NCBI RefSeq assembly: GCF_905475395.1
Contig: NC_058340.1
Coordinates: 63,590,181 to 63,654,180 of the forward strand
Source of the DNA: Chrysoperla carnea
Lineage: Eukaryota; Arthropoda; Insecta; Neuroptera; Chrysopidae
Reading direction: 5' to 3'
DNA length: 64,000 bases
The translations under genes were made by a program, and so were the position numbers. Positions within the stretch are counted from its first letter, which is position 1, and each line of letters opens with the position of its first letter. The notes beneath the pieces were generated by a model, which had not been told where the DNA came from, did not search any database, and worked only from the letters and a program-made list of their open reading frames with translations. Of this stretch, positions 10,776 to 23,400 are shown in pieces.

Positions 10776-12590
10776 TTGCCATATACATCCCATATCTACA
10801 CGTATTATTCATTTATTTACTATCTCTTTTCATATTATACAAAGGTTAATTGTTTATTTCTTTTTAGAATTGTCTAGATAATTCTATTTATTTGTTAATT
10901 ACACTTATTTTTTTAAAAATAATTTAGCAAACATGATAATTTTTTTTATTTGTTTATGAAGATGTTATGCATTTTTTTACAATCTTAATTAAAAAAATAT
11001 GAATTTAAAAAAATTAAAGGATTGATTAAATTTAATTGTTTATTTTATCCGTTACTTAAAATTAAGTCTTCCATACTTGTATGTCAATATTCTAAAAAAT
11101 ACTCGAATATTCTTTCCAAATAAATAAAAATTCTAGAAATTCTATTATATAAATTTTATATTTGATACTCTAAAACTCTGCAAATTATGTAATAAGTTCA
11201 TCCTCTCGTTAATATTATTGCCAATATTTTTTTATCTTTTATAGTTTCGGAAAACCTACCTAGAAACCTGCCAAATATTGAGAATTGATTCTTTTCCATC
11301 AATGTTCTCGAAATGTATATGTTTTTAAACGCCAATTTTAAGGGTACCAGTGTGGGTTTGCCTTCTTTTTTCGATTACAAAACTTTGTTAAATTATGTTG
11401 CATAAAATAAAAATAATGAAGTAAATAAATAAATGTATGATGCCAAAAAGTGCAGTTGAGTGGACTTTATAATATTGTCAAGGTCATATTTTGTATACCA
11501 GACGCTTATGTTGCGAACTGGATTTTGTACAATAATAATTTTTTTGTCAATAACAAAAATAACGTTTTATTTATGGGAAGATACCAAAATGACTGTTGAT
11601 ATTATAAAATCATAAAAATTATGATTGTATTGATGATGTTATTTTTAAAAATAAACATGAAATATAAGAATTAACATATAGTTAACTGTTTTACCACCCT
11701 GAATATACTCGGTTAAATATGAAGATTTTTTGAAAAATTATAGCCATATATTTTTGACCTGAAATTGTTTCAAATTTGTTGAGTTTATTCTATAATTTTT
11801 ACTAAAAAGCTAGAGACATATAAAATAAATTGCAGGCTATTCTAAGATCAAAAAGCCCCCAAACCTTGCAAAGTTAATTCCAGTTTAATTCAACTTTTTT
11901 AAGATGAAATCTAAGTTAGGAAGAGGTCTAGCTTAAACAAAACGTGATTTTTCTGCGCTAAATATTGTAAGAGCCGTTACAAACTAAAAATTAATCTACA
12001 TTAATGCACGAATGCATCTGATATACAAATTATTTTACTATAGACAGTTTGTAGACGGGAAAAAATGCAAAAAAACCGGTCAATTGTGATAAGAAGTAAT
12101 ACAATATTTTATAATAATAATTTTTAAATAAATGCACATAAGAATAAATTCATTCAATTTATGTATTTTGTTTGGATCGTTGAATCAAGATTTCCAGGTT
12201 CAAAAAGTCTAGTCGAAATTTTTATTGTTAACAATCTTACAAAATTGCAATTAAAAATTTAATATACTCATTAAAATTTATAGGTAGGGTATAAAAAACA
12301 TTGCATTTTAATAGGAATCAAATTTTTGTACATCATTTGCAAAAAATAAAAGTGTATTTTAGTCAAAAATAAATTTTACTGTTAACAAATGTGAAAAAAT
12401 TTGGTAAATATCATAAAATTTTTAATAACAAAACAAGTAAATATTTTTTTTAAATGTCCAGAATATTCTAAAAAAGATAACAAATTTTAGTTTACATAAA
12501 AGAGAAAGAAATAGATAATTTTAATATATATTCTGGAATAAACATGATTCATGCATTATATTATAAACAGGCACTACAACAACACGCCGA
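10776..12590. other. intergenic region between divergent sHSP genes
   Basis: About 1.8 kb of AT-rich sequence with no recognisable gene. Several GAA/TTC-type motifs are scattered in it, for example around 10866-10885, 11090-11115 and 11130-11142, and could be extra heat-shock elements. A minus-strand open frame at 12521-12730 overlaps the opposite promoter and looks spurious. Confidence 0.5.
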
Positions 12591-12600
12591 ACAAATTCGA

Positions 12601-12662
12601 TTCTTCTCGAATATTCTGCAAACGCTAGAATATTCTTGAACAAATGAATACAAGTATATAAA
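12601..12662 (+). promoter_or_regulatory. heat-shock promoter of plus-strand sHSP
   Basis: TTCTTCTCGAATATTCTGC and CTAGAATATTCTTGAAC at 12601-12641 form an extended array of inverted GAA/TTC units, a good heat-shock element. A TATA box, TATATAAA, follows at 12655-12662, about 170 bp before the ATG, leaving a long 5-prime leader typical of insect heat-shock genes. Confidence 0.8.
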
Positions 12663-12832
12663 CAGCGTGCAGTGCATTTTACCGTCAGAAGTGAATCAAC
12701 TAGTGAACTGTGCGAATCAAAGTAAACCAAGCGTTTCTACACTATATTCTATATCTATACCTATACTGTAATATACAGTGCATTTAAAGTTTTTTAATTC
12801 AATTGTGTTAAGTGATTGTTATTTAAAAAATA

Positions 12833-13378
12833 ATGTCTCTAATTCCATTCATCTTTCAAGACGTTTTAAGCGATCCATGGGCAAGACCATCTCGCCTACA
12901 TGATCAACATTTTGGATTGGGATTACGAAGCGACGATTTATTGGAGCCATTTGTAGTACCATCGATGTTAAGTCGAAATTATTATCGACCATGGCGTTCT
13001 GCTTTGGCTAAATTGGATCAAGGATCTACTGTAGTGGCTGACAAAGAAAAATTCCAAGTATCATTGGATGTACAACAATTTGCTCCAAATGAAATTCAAG
13101 TAAAAGCCATCGATGATAATCACATTATTGTGGAGGGTAAACATGAAGAGAAACAAGATGAACATGGTTACATTTCAAGACAATTTACCAGACGATATGT
13201 GTTACCAGAAGGTTATGATGGTAAAAATATAGCTTCTAGTCTCTCTTCAGATGGTATTTTAACAATATCCGCACCAAAGTTGGCAATTGAAGGTTCAGCA
13301 GGTGAACGAGCAATTCCAATTACGCAAACTGGTCCAGTAAGAAAAGAAAATAAATCAGTCGAGGAGAAAAAGAAATAA
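12833..13378 (+). CDS. small heat-shock protein (alpha-crystallin/Hsp20), intact copy
   Basis: Intronless 181-residue frame. It binds unfolding client proteins in the cytosol as a large oligomer, by family knowledge. Order of parts: N-terminal region with W/F-rich [12 protein letters not shown]; alpha-crystallin domain at about residues 65-155 ending with the conserved LTISAP strand; and a C-terminal extension with an IPIT motif (the I-x-I anchor used for oligomer contacts) and a charged KKK tail. It is paired head-to-head with the copy at 10037-10561, about 2.27 kb between starts. An AATAAA signal lies at 13466-13471. Coding identity with the partner stops close to the start and stop codons, while flanks are dissimilar. 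Confidence 0.95.
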   Translation: MSLIPFIFQDVLSDPWARPSRLHDQHFGLGLRSDDLLEPFVVPSMLSRNYYRPWRSALAKLDQGSTVVADKEKFQVSLDVQQFAPNEIQVKAIDDNHIIVEGKHEEKQDEHGYISRQFTRRYVLPEGYDGKNIASSLSSDGILTISAPKLAIEGSAGERAIPITQTGPVRKENKSVEEKKK

Positions 13379-13471
13379 ATTTGTAATTTAATTCTACACT
13401 TTTTTCGTTCTATTTTGTGATTTATTTAATAAGACTGTTATGTAATTTTTAGTTATAATTTTTTTAATAAA

Positions 13472-14591
13472 TTAATATTTTGCAGTAAAATTTTTTGTTA
13501 TCATTTTATTAATTCCCTTATAAAGTAACAATAGGATCCCCATGAACGCCTCCAATCACACATAAAGAAATGTGTATTTCCGATTCCCGATATTAACATA
13601 AATCCATAGAAAAAACAGGTTATAGAATTAATATTGACTTTTATTTTATTTTTTATGTAATTTATATATCATATCTGTAATAAAAATTGCCTATAAATAA
13701 TAAAGTAAATCATTGTTGATGTTGAGCACTGTTTTTAGCCGCGGTGATAAAAATGAAAAATGAATCCCATATTTTAAACAATTCGTTATCAAGTATAGTA
13801 AAATTGACTTAAGTGGTTGGTTATCATTAGGTTAAGATGTCTTTGAATCTTGTAGTATATCTTCGATCTTCGAATGAACTGAACCAATATTATTATTGCC
13901 ATTATTTCCTTGATCCTAATAAATTCGAAGAAGACATCTAGAAAAAAAATTTAATAGTTACTGATACGCCTGTTATATACAGAGTAAAAATTGTCTACAT
14001 TTTCAATAAATGATAGGTAATTTTTTCATTGATGAAAAAGTATACTCTTTGTAGTGGTGAGTACGGATGTGAGATATTCTGTACTCTGAACTATACCGAA
14101 TAAAAATACTAATTACTAATATTATTATTATCTCTCCAATACTCCAGTAGTTATCTCTCAGAGATAACTGTTATATAGAATTTAAAAAAAACAACCAAAT
14201 ATGAATTACTAAAATATTTAAAAGATAATTTCAGGTGAAAATTTGAAAAAAAATTACGCAAAAGGTAAGCAATTTTGTTTTATTTTGAAAATTTTTAATT
14301 ATATGTAAAATATTAATTATAAAAATACATTAATTTGACCTTCGAATTATAATGTGTATTTAATAATAATTTCGTTTTTCAATGTAATTATTTATATTGA
14401 ATGTCCGATGCGTGTTGTCCATTGCCCAAAAATAAGCGCTAATGTTTTTTTTTCAAGAAGTTTGGAAATAGTTTTAAAATAATACAGATGAACGTTGCGC
14501 GCTGAAATCCGGTTGTTCGCGAGATGGACATTTCTTGTTGAATTCAAATCAATATTAAATTTTAAACAGTCATAAATATTCTTTTTTTTCA
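13472..14591. other. intergenic and probable 5-prime region of phosphate carrier
   Basis: No coding region is recognisable. The T-rich tract ending CAG at 14592, 14 bp before the carrier ATG, looks like a splice acceptor, so an untranslated first exon may lie within this interval; I could not place it. A short inverted repeat around 14152-14170 (TATCTCTCAGAGATA) is the only other structure noted. Confidence 0.45.
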
Positions 14592-14605
14592 GAAAACTAT
14601 CAAGC

Positions 14606-16325
14606 ATGTCTTTATTGTCAACTTTATTTGACCAATCGTGGTCCAATCCTTTCAAATCTCCATTCACTTCAGTTCAGTGTAAAGAAACAACCACATCTTC
14701 AGTTACCGATAAATCAGTTATAGAAAGTCGAACATTCGATCCAAAATATGCAGAATTAGTATCGAAATATTCGATAGGAATTGCAGCAGCAACATCTGAA
14801 CAAGGTGGTACGTATATATTTTATTTTGCGATCATGGTTAAATCAAAAACCTTTTTTCTGGTAATATAATATAGAGATCTCCGAAAAAAAAAATTTTGAA
14901 GTTAAAAATTTTCTCTAGCCGACTATTATCTAATTTTTAGCAATATAGACCTTCCACTTTATATTTCAGCTAAAATTGAGCGAAGTATAATGCAGTATCT
15001 AAAGTTGTATAATGTTTTCTATGACGAAATAGTACAATACATGTTTTTTTTTCGTCCAAAAAGAATGATGATAAATAAAAATCTGGAATATATTCGATTT
15101 AATATGAATACATTCTTTAATATGAATTAATATGAATTCTATGCATTTATTAGCAATGTCTAACCTTACAGATTCTTGCGAATTTGCATCGAATAAATAT
15201 TATGCATTATGCGCTATCGGAGGCATATTGGCTTGTGGGCCAACACACACTGCTGTAGTACCCCTTGATTTAGTTAAATGTCGAATGCAAGTAGATCCTG
15301 CCAAATATAAGAATCTAATCCAAGGGCTAAAACTTACTCTAAAAGAGGATGGTGCGAAAGGTTTAGCTAAAGGTTGGGCCCCAACATTAATTGGATATTC
15401 AATGCAAGTGAGTATTTCATTTTTGGTTTTTATGATAATTTTTTTATCTTCAAGGTGTTTTTACGTCATAGATAAAATTTTTACCGATTTTTTTTGAATG
15501 ATGAAAATTTAAAAATACTAGAAAAATTTCCTAAAATTCAATTTAAAAATTGAATTAGATAAAAAATTCCTAAAATCACCAGAAAAATTGATTTTACTGG
15601 ATTAAAAGACAAATTTGTTTCCTTTTTCCCAGGGTGCGTTCAAATACGGTTTATATGAATTATTCAAAGTAGAATACTTAAAATTAATGGGAGAAGAAAA
15701 TGCATACACATACAGAGTTGCATTATATTTAGCTGCTTCGGCATCAGCTGAATTTTTCGCAGATATTGCTTTAAGCCCAATGGAAGCTGCTAAAGTGAAG
15801 ATTCAAACCACTCCCGGATTTGCTAATACATTACGTGAAGCTCTTCCTAAAATGATGAAAGAAGAGGGTTTAACTGCATTCTATAAAGGTGTTGTACCTT
15901 TATGGGGTCGACAAATTCCATATACAATGGTGAAATTCGCATGTTTTGAAAAGACAATGGAATTATTATACTTATATGTTGTACCAAAACCACGCGAGGA
16001 ATGTACAAAAGCTGAACAATTGGCGGTTACATTCACGGCCGGTTATATTGCTGGTGTATTTTGTGCTATTGTTTCACATCCAGCCGATACAGTTGTTTCA
16101 AAATTGAATCAAGCTAAAGGGGCAACAATTGGTGATATTGTTAAGAAAATTGGTTTTGCGGGATTATGGGGTGGTTTAGGTACTAGAATTGTTATGATTG
16201 GTACATTAACTGCATTACAATGGTTTATTTATGATGGTGTGAAAGTAGCTTTAAGAATTCCACGACCACCGCCAGCAGAGATGCCAGAAAGTTTAAAAAA
16301 GAAATTAGAACAAGGGGCTCCATAA
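14606..16325 (+). CDS. mitochondrial phosphate carrier (SLC25A3-type), 3 coding exons
   Basis: Coding exons 14606-14807, 15172-15407 and 15633-16325 join in phase through GT-AG introns to give 376 residues. Mitochondrial carriers sit in the inner membrane; this one imports phosphate with protons for ATP synthesis. The three carrier repeats are visible by their signatures: PLDLVKCRMQ (exon 2), SPMEAAKVKIQT (exon 3) and HPADTVVSKLNQ (exon 3), the middle one with Glu in place of Asp as is usual in phosphate carriers. The residues before repeat 1 form an N-terminal extension that probably includes a cleavable targeting sequence. The ATG at 14606 follows a probable acceptor at 14592. AATAAA is at 16407-16412. 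Confidence 0.93.
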
Positions 16326-16576
16326 TATTCCAATTTGTAGCCTTAAATCAATTACTTAGTTCAATTTTAATGTATATCAGTATTTATGTATTTTATTTCT
16401 ATGAAAAATAAATTCGGAAAACTACCAACTCGAATCTTGTTTTTTGCTTTGTTAAAAATAAATATAGCAAAGATAAAAACGATTACTTCAATCGTAATTT
16501 ATGGGAAATCGAGTTCTGATTGCTGTAATTTCCATTACAAGTTTTCCAGAATGAGTTGTTAGTTTGTTGTAATATA

Positions 16577-16597
16577 GGTCTGTGGAATCCACAGACC
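16577..16597. repeat. perfect short hairpin
   Basis: GGTCTGTGGA and its exact reverse complement TCCACAGACC are separated by one base. It lies in the intergenic spacer of about 350 bp between the phosphate carrier and the next gene. Function unknown; it may be a remnant of a palindromic element. Confidence 0.6.
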
Positions 16598-16676
16598 CTG
16601 ATTTGTAGACAACTCAAAACTCACTTGAATGCTGAAAAAAAATGACAGAATTGACAGTCTGTCACAGTAAGAGGAA

Positions 16677-18887
16677 ATGTCTTGTGAAAATTTACCGGAG
16701 TTATTAATCGAAAAACTAAGCCTTGGTCAAAATTTATTAGAGAAATTACACAATTTAAGCCACATAAATGGAGTCAATAAATTAAAGCGAAAAATTAATC
16801 AAGAATTAAATTTTCTTAAAAAGGTAAACAAATAAATTATATAAATTAACTTAAATTTTTAGTTTATATTTACGATATTTATAATATTTATCATAAATTT
16901 CAGAAAAAGTTCAATAACACAATTCGTATTGAAAACATTCAATGTACAAATTTAAATCATTTTGTAGCGGTTGTTGATACATTGAATCGAACACCGAACT
17001 GTGTTGAAGTTGATAAAACTTTCGGTTTTAATGATCGAAAGTTATCAGTGGATATTGTATCACATAATGGATTCATTTGGATAAAAGTAATTGCACGAAA
17101 TTCGAAATCATTATTGCAGGCTGTTGAAGGTGATACAAGTTACGGTACTAAATCTATTGTAGATCATGCTGATGATTTTCTAGAATGTGCTAAATTGTAT
17201 CCAGTTTGTTTTCAAAATCCAAAAGTATGTATTTCGAGTGATTTTGTATTTTTTTCCCCAATCATCCGCAGAAGTTTAAAGTAGTTTGATTCCCTTTTTC
17301 TTAAGAGATCTTCTATCAAACCTAAAATAACTCCTAAATTTTTTAAAAGGGAGACAAAAACCCGGGGATGTTAATAATTTGCCTATTGCATTTTTTGAAG
17401 GGACAATAAGATTTTAGAAGATGGGCTTTATCTAAAGTTACTGAAAAATTTGCAATTGCTGAAATTTTTAGGTTATATTTCATTTTTCACAAGGAATTAC
17501 ACCAGAACTTTTGAATGTATTACAAACTACTGAAATTACCGTAACAACAAATGAAAATTTTGTGGATATAATTGAAAAATTACAATTAAATAAACCGATA
17601 AATCAAGAAATTTATGTAAATAATTTTTGTAATTTAGCTACAAAGAAATTAAATTTAGATGTATCGTCCATGATTGCGTATGTGAGTAATTTAACGAATG
17701 GATATTGTAATTATATCTACAAAGAGGCTTTATTAACACAACAAGCTCAATGGGAAGCTGAACGACCCGTAAAACCTATACTGGACAAGTTATTTAACGG
17801 TATGTAGTTTCAGTGCAAAGTTTAATCCAAAATAAGTTTATATATCATCGTAATCTTGTAATTTCCGTCAAATTTTAAACTAACTATCAAAAAGGGGCCA
17901 AAAACCATCCCAACCCGTGCTAACTCGACCCAGATCAACTTAACATAACGCAATGAGTTGATTTTTGTTCATAAATGTTGAATTAGATTTAGTTGGAGCG
18001 ATTTTTTGCAATCCTTTTACAATCTGACAGAAATTACAATATTACATTGACATATATAACTCAGTGTTAAATTTTTAGGAAGGCAATTATTATGTTGTGA
18101 AACTGCCTTAAATGATTTTAAAAGTATAATCGAAACCGTTGGAGGTGAAACTGAAAAATGTAGGGCCAAAGAATTGATAGACCGATTATGTGTTTTGTCC
18201 AGTGATGTTGTAGAAACAGCAATTGAAAAACATGATATTAAACTTGGTGGAAAAATTAAAAAACGTTCGCTTCTTGTGTTTGAGTTTGGAAATCAAATTC
18301 AATCCGTCACAGTTACAGCAAATGAAGGTTTCGTTCGTTCAGTTAAACAACAGGTATGTACATCTGTACAAAAGTTTTCATAGCCGGGTACTTTTCTTCA
18401 AAATAAGTCAAAGATTCATTCAGTAGCATTTCGTCAGCCACGAGGATCCTTCTTGCCAAAATTAAGACAAGTCTTAGTTCAAAATTTTCTTTTACTGAGT
18501 GAACATTATTTAAGTCGCCTTACAGTTATCCCAGACGCCTTGTTTTTGTAAAAACAGCACTTAGGCATCGAAAAACACTTTAAAGAAACAAATGTACCCT
18601 TTTATGTCAAATGAATGTGCCCGATTTATTTGGATTAGATTTTGTTCATCGATTTGATCTGGTTGCCACGAGGATCCTTCTCCCCAAAATTAAGACCAGC
18701 ACTTGGTGTTCGAAAAACCCATTAACGAAACAAATGTACCCTTTTATGTCAAATGAATGTGTCATAGTATTTTCAATTTATGATTTATCTTTCTGATATT
18801 TTTTAGGGTGTTGAATATGCTGTTTTTATTCATGAATCTCGAGCTTTAACCGAACAGAAAGAGAAGACGGCTACTAAACGAATTTAA
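16677..18887 (+). CDS. UPF0415 protein, C7orf25 homologue, 5 exons
   Basis: Exons 16677-16823, 16904-17224, 17472-17799, 18079-18353 and 18807-18887 join in phase to 383 residues, somewhat shorter than the vertebrate protein of about 420. The family is conserved in animals but without an established function; its C-terminal region is a DUF1308-type domain. Recognition rests on the CVEVDKTFG motif in exon 2, followed by a conserved block ending in the segment with VDHADDFLECAK, and on the exon 3 junction PK-VIFHFSQGITPELL, which restores the family pattern. The start ATG is the first in the open frame of exon 1. AATAAA is at 18940-18945. Intron 4 contains a duplicated sequence block. Confidence 0.85.
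18437..18761. repeat. duplicated block in intron 4 of UPF0415 gene
   Basis: GCCACGAGGATCCTTCT at 18437 recurs at 18665, and CAAATGTACCCTTTTATGTC recurs about 145 bp apart (near 18591 and 18730). The first copy carries roughly 85 bp of extra sequence between these blocks. This is a local direct duplication, non-coding. Confidence 0.65.
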
Positions 18888-18945
18888 TAAAACCTACAAG
18901 TATTAAAACTGTATATAATTTTGTAAATTTCAATTTTGTAATAAA

Positions 18946-20453
18946 GTTTATTTTTTTCTAATATCTATTGTAGATCCGAAATTATTATAGTGTTTAAGCT
19001 AATATTACAGTAACAAAAATCGGTTAATAAAAGAAAATGAAATAAACCGCTCACTTTTTCCTAAAACCTGGTGGAATGTGTTTTTTAGATGAGAAATATC
19101 ATTCGTAAACCATGAGTTAATGGTGTAAATATTTCTATTTGTTAGAATTTCCTATGATAGGATATATGATCATCGATGTAATTATTTCTATTGTAGAAGT
19201 GAAATATCGAAAATTTAATTCTGATCGTATATTACCCAGCGGCATCTTTTTGTCTGATCCAAAGGTTATAAAAAAATGAAAAGACGCAAAAAAATGGGAA
19301 TCAAATGTTTGTCACTGATAATAATGAAAAATAGGTTCTAATTTTGATCAGAAAATTATGAAAATCGAGTTCATTTTATTGTTGTGTGCATCTATGTCTG
19401 GATATAAAGAAATAACAGTTCGAACGCAAAATCTCAAGCAATCTGTTTTCAATTTAAATTTTTCTTATAAACATCGTGGTTTTTCATTTTAGGCCAGTCA
19501 TTCAGATTTAAAAACTATAATCAAAACAATCTTGATAGAGACGATTCAAAACTATTTTTATGGTAGTCTATATTGTCATAGAGTCTACAAAAATTTATGA
19601 GCAGATTTTTCCTACATTTTCTACTTGGAAATGTATCTTGCCGATTTGCTAGATTATGATAACCTTTTTTTGAAAAAATACACTAGGTACTGGTGTCGGA
19701 CATCAATGCAGACGACCGACCACGACCGGTTATTATTACACTTCTGATAAAATATTATGTTTTATTTGGAAAACACAGTTTTTTTCATGTTAGTCAATCG
19801 TCAATATGAAAACGTTAAATTCGACGCTTTTAAGGTAGTGCGTATTTGTTCAGAGTGCGCCAAATTCGATGTTTTAATAGGGTATCTCGCAATTACTATA
19901 CGAGGTAGAAAAAAATGTTTAGTATTCTCTCGATCTCTTTTTTTAAGACAAGTTCATTGGTGCCAACAAAAACTGGATCGCATTTTTTTGTTTTCGAGAT
20001 ACGTCGTATTGTCAAGTTATAACATAATTCACCATCAAAATTGATTTAAGTTTAAAGTATTATTCCATCCCGCTGAATTGCGAGGTTTTTGGATAGATTT
20101 TGGTAGGTGCAGAGCAGCATGAAGAATTCTGAACGTCACAAGATTTGCCGTGAGGAGTATTCACCTTTTTTCACAGGTCTTCCGACGAATTTACTTTTAA
20201 TGCACTCGCCGGTTATTTTGCATATTCAATGTCGACTAGAGTTCATATATTTCTTTTGTTATTGCCAATAATAATACTCAATGCTCATGCATGCTAATAA
20301 CGCACAATGTTATTTACTCGTATGTGCAAGTGTTAATATGTTGAAGTTTTTTTCTAATTAAAAAAAAGTTTGATCGTGAAACCAAAAATGTGAAATATTT
20401 TTTAAAATAATGAAAACATTTCAAGATTGTGTTCGATTCCGAATTAAAAAATT
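18946..20453. other. intergenic with one inverted-repeat element
   Basis: No gene is recognisable. The open frame at 19757-20044 overlaps a repeat shared with two other places in the window (family C at about 19825-20045). The rest is AT-rich and appears unique. Confidence 0.45.
19825..20045. repeat. interspersed repeat, family C, copy 1
   Basis: The right part, containing GTCAAGTTATAACATAATTC followed by ACCATCAAAATTGA, is the reverse complement of the left arm of the element at 29007-29339. The left part starts with AAATTCGACGCTTTTAAGGTAG. Likely a degraded copy of a MITE-like family. Confidence 0.5.
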
Positions 20454-23400
20454 ATGTGTTCTTTTAAACTATTAATTTTTATATTGTTGTTATATTTTCA
20501 ACAAACTTGTACAATCATTGGTGTGTAATTTTTAATTTGTTTTTAAATAAATCGCCGAAGAACAGAAATTCAAAATGTTTACTTAAATCACTTTTACTAA
20601 AAATGGCTTTTTGGCTCTTGCGTCCACCTTGTGATTTACGGGTTGGTCATACCTTTATAATGGGGTCAAATTAACACGGATCTGTAGGATTTTTGGGCCT
20701 TGCGCTCACCCTATAATGGTGTACACTCCATGTAATATATGTAATTTTACCAAAAATGAGTTAAGTAAACATTTACCACCATTAATTATTGTAAAAATAA
20801 TTTTGATTTATAAAAATTGAAACTTGAATAATCTATGAAAATCAAACTTTATTATTGTATGGTATGTATTTCGAACTAATCGAATGTTTTCTCTAGAATC
20901 GAAAACAGAGAACATCTAAATATCAAGTATCTATCTTGATATTTTTACTCGTAAAATCTCGATAAATAGGGGTGCCACTTTTACAAATTTGATCGGGAGA
21001 CTCCAGAAATCTTATAGACTAGACAGTATTATAATTCGATGTTATGATTAGATTAATTTCACAATCTCTTCACTTCCAGTTTGTTTCTCAACTTTCCAGA
21101 ACTTTAAAGAGGTTTACTTTACCATAAAAATGGTTTCAAATAATCTGAAATATTCAAGTTTATTTGCCTTCTTTTTTCATTTATTTTTTGAACTCACACT
21201 TAATTAAAGTTTAAAAACAATAATTTAAAGCAATTTTTCCCAAAAATTAATGGTATTTTGTTATATGTATAGTTAAAAAATGGCATGAAAATTGTAAATA
21301 CGACGATGAATGTTCGGACCATCGACAAGTATGCGATTATTCGGATGAATTCAAAATGTCAGTATGTGTTTGTGATAGGTAGGTTTTAATAGTGATTTAA
21401 TTTTATAATTTAATTAATATTTGGCTAAGTTTGCTGAAGCTATGATACGTTAAATGGGCTTGTTCATCTGCTTTTGAAAAAATCGATTTTTTTTCATGTG
21501 GTATCCAAAGTTGTATTAACATTCAAAATCTATCGGAAAATTTGGAAAATATTACTAAATTTTAGTGGAGTTATATCCTTGGTTTATAAAATTTAGATAA
21601 AATGTATGTTTGGTAAAGCAAAATCAATTTTTTAAAATTTTGATGACGTCATTAAGTACAAATTTATATATTTTTGGTCTAGTTCAAAATCATTCAATCC
21701 ATCCTATAATATTAAAGAGATTAAATTGTGAAGTTAAAAAAACACCTTTAAAACAAGGAAAATTATCTAAATGTTCATTTCATAAAATATTTTATAGCTT
21801 CCAAAAAAGTTGATGAAAAAATGTAATTTTTCGGAAATTTGACGGCTTGACTGTGTACACATTAAATATGCAGCTCCGCGTATTTTACATCCATTTAAAA
21901 AAATTTCAAAAACGTATTTTCCCAATTTCATAACAGTATAAAATTTACTTTAATAGCTAACATTTCCGGCGAAACTATTTCATTTTAGGTCAAGTTTATT
22001 GTTTTTAGTGATTGACGCCAAGTATTACACGTTAACATATTTTTGTTAATTAGTTAGTTTAGTAAGCTGATAATGTTTAATTAGTTAAATTAAGTGTGGA
22101 TTGTATTTGTGTACCGTAAAAAAAAAAAAAATTAAAATTATGAAAATAATTTTGTAAAAATATTTTCAATATAGGCAAAATGCTCGACGGCAATGTATAA
22201 AATAAGTATGTATACAAACTAGGTGAAAAAAATATGACAAACCAACAAAACATTTTGTAGAATATTCTCACATTTAAGTGACCTGGGTCCTGAAAACTTT
22301 AATAATTTATTTGAGTAATAATATTTCACCATTCTTTTGACTTTTCAAAACTTGTAGTATTATAATAAAATGTAAAAATTCTCAATTGTCTGAGGCAAAA
22401 ACGCCGTGGAAATATTCTATTTTTTTTAGTTAGGGGTAGATTCCGTTCATACTTAAATCCTTTTGGAAAAAAATTCGTGAAGAAATTCTTTGAGTGACTC
22501 AATTATTATCCATAAAGTTCTAAAACCATTGTTTTTGAACATTATCAACATAGTTAAGAAAAAAAACTCTGAGCACTGGGAATTGAATCACGGACCTTTA
22601 TTTATACGACATTAGTTAACACTGACAGCTCCGGCTTAGAAGACACCATGTAAATATGCCAATAATACGTTACCTAGTATTTTTTTGAAAATTATTTTAG
22701 CTTCATTTTTTTTTTAGAAAATTATCGCATTTTATCTGAAGTTATTTGTTTTTAATTAAAAATCTCGAATCCCCGGATTGCATATGTCTTTTCTATCTCA
22801 ATTCCTCAATAAAAAAATGACGGTCGAATAATATCTGTAACAAAAATCTATAAAACACTATTTGATGACTTATTTACAAGGCTGTTTTCATGTTATATCA
22901 TACCAAAAAATTCGATCAAAAGTGAGTTTAACGACTCAGTTAAAGGTCAGAAAGTATCGTATCTTATAAAATAGTTCATCTTCTTTAATTGGCACCTTAA
23001 AAATGCCTACACATGTTCAAACAACTGCCGCATAAACTTTGTTTTTGCAATTGGATGTATAGCAAAGATTGGTTAATTAATGTTATCAAGTGGTCTTAGT
23101 TTCCGGCAAATTTCCTGCTGCGTTTTTCTGACCGATAGCTTAAATATGACGTTATCATGCTCGTTTGAAAACGTAGCACTTTAGGAAAAAGTCGTAGAGA
23201 GAAATTTTGGTAAATTAGCCAAAACGAAGCCACTCAAGAAGTTTCAAGAATGTATTAACCATTGAACAAAAAAAGGATGATGTCCCGCAGATTAATAATG
23301 GTTTATTTTTTAAACTTTGGTACAGGATCGTAAAAAAAGTTTAAAATGTATTCATTTATGCTTAAATTAACAACTATTGTCTGTCAGTAGCCACACTGTT

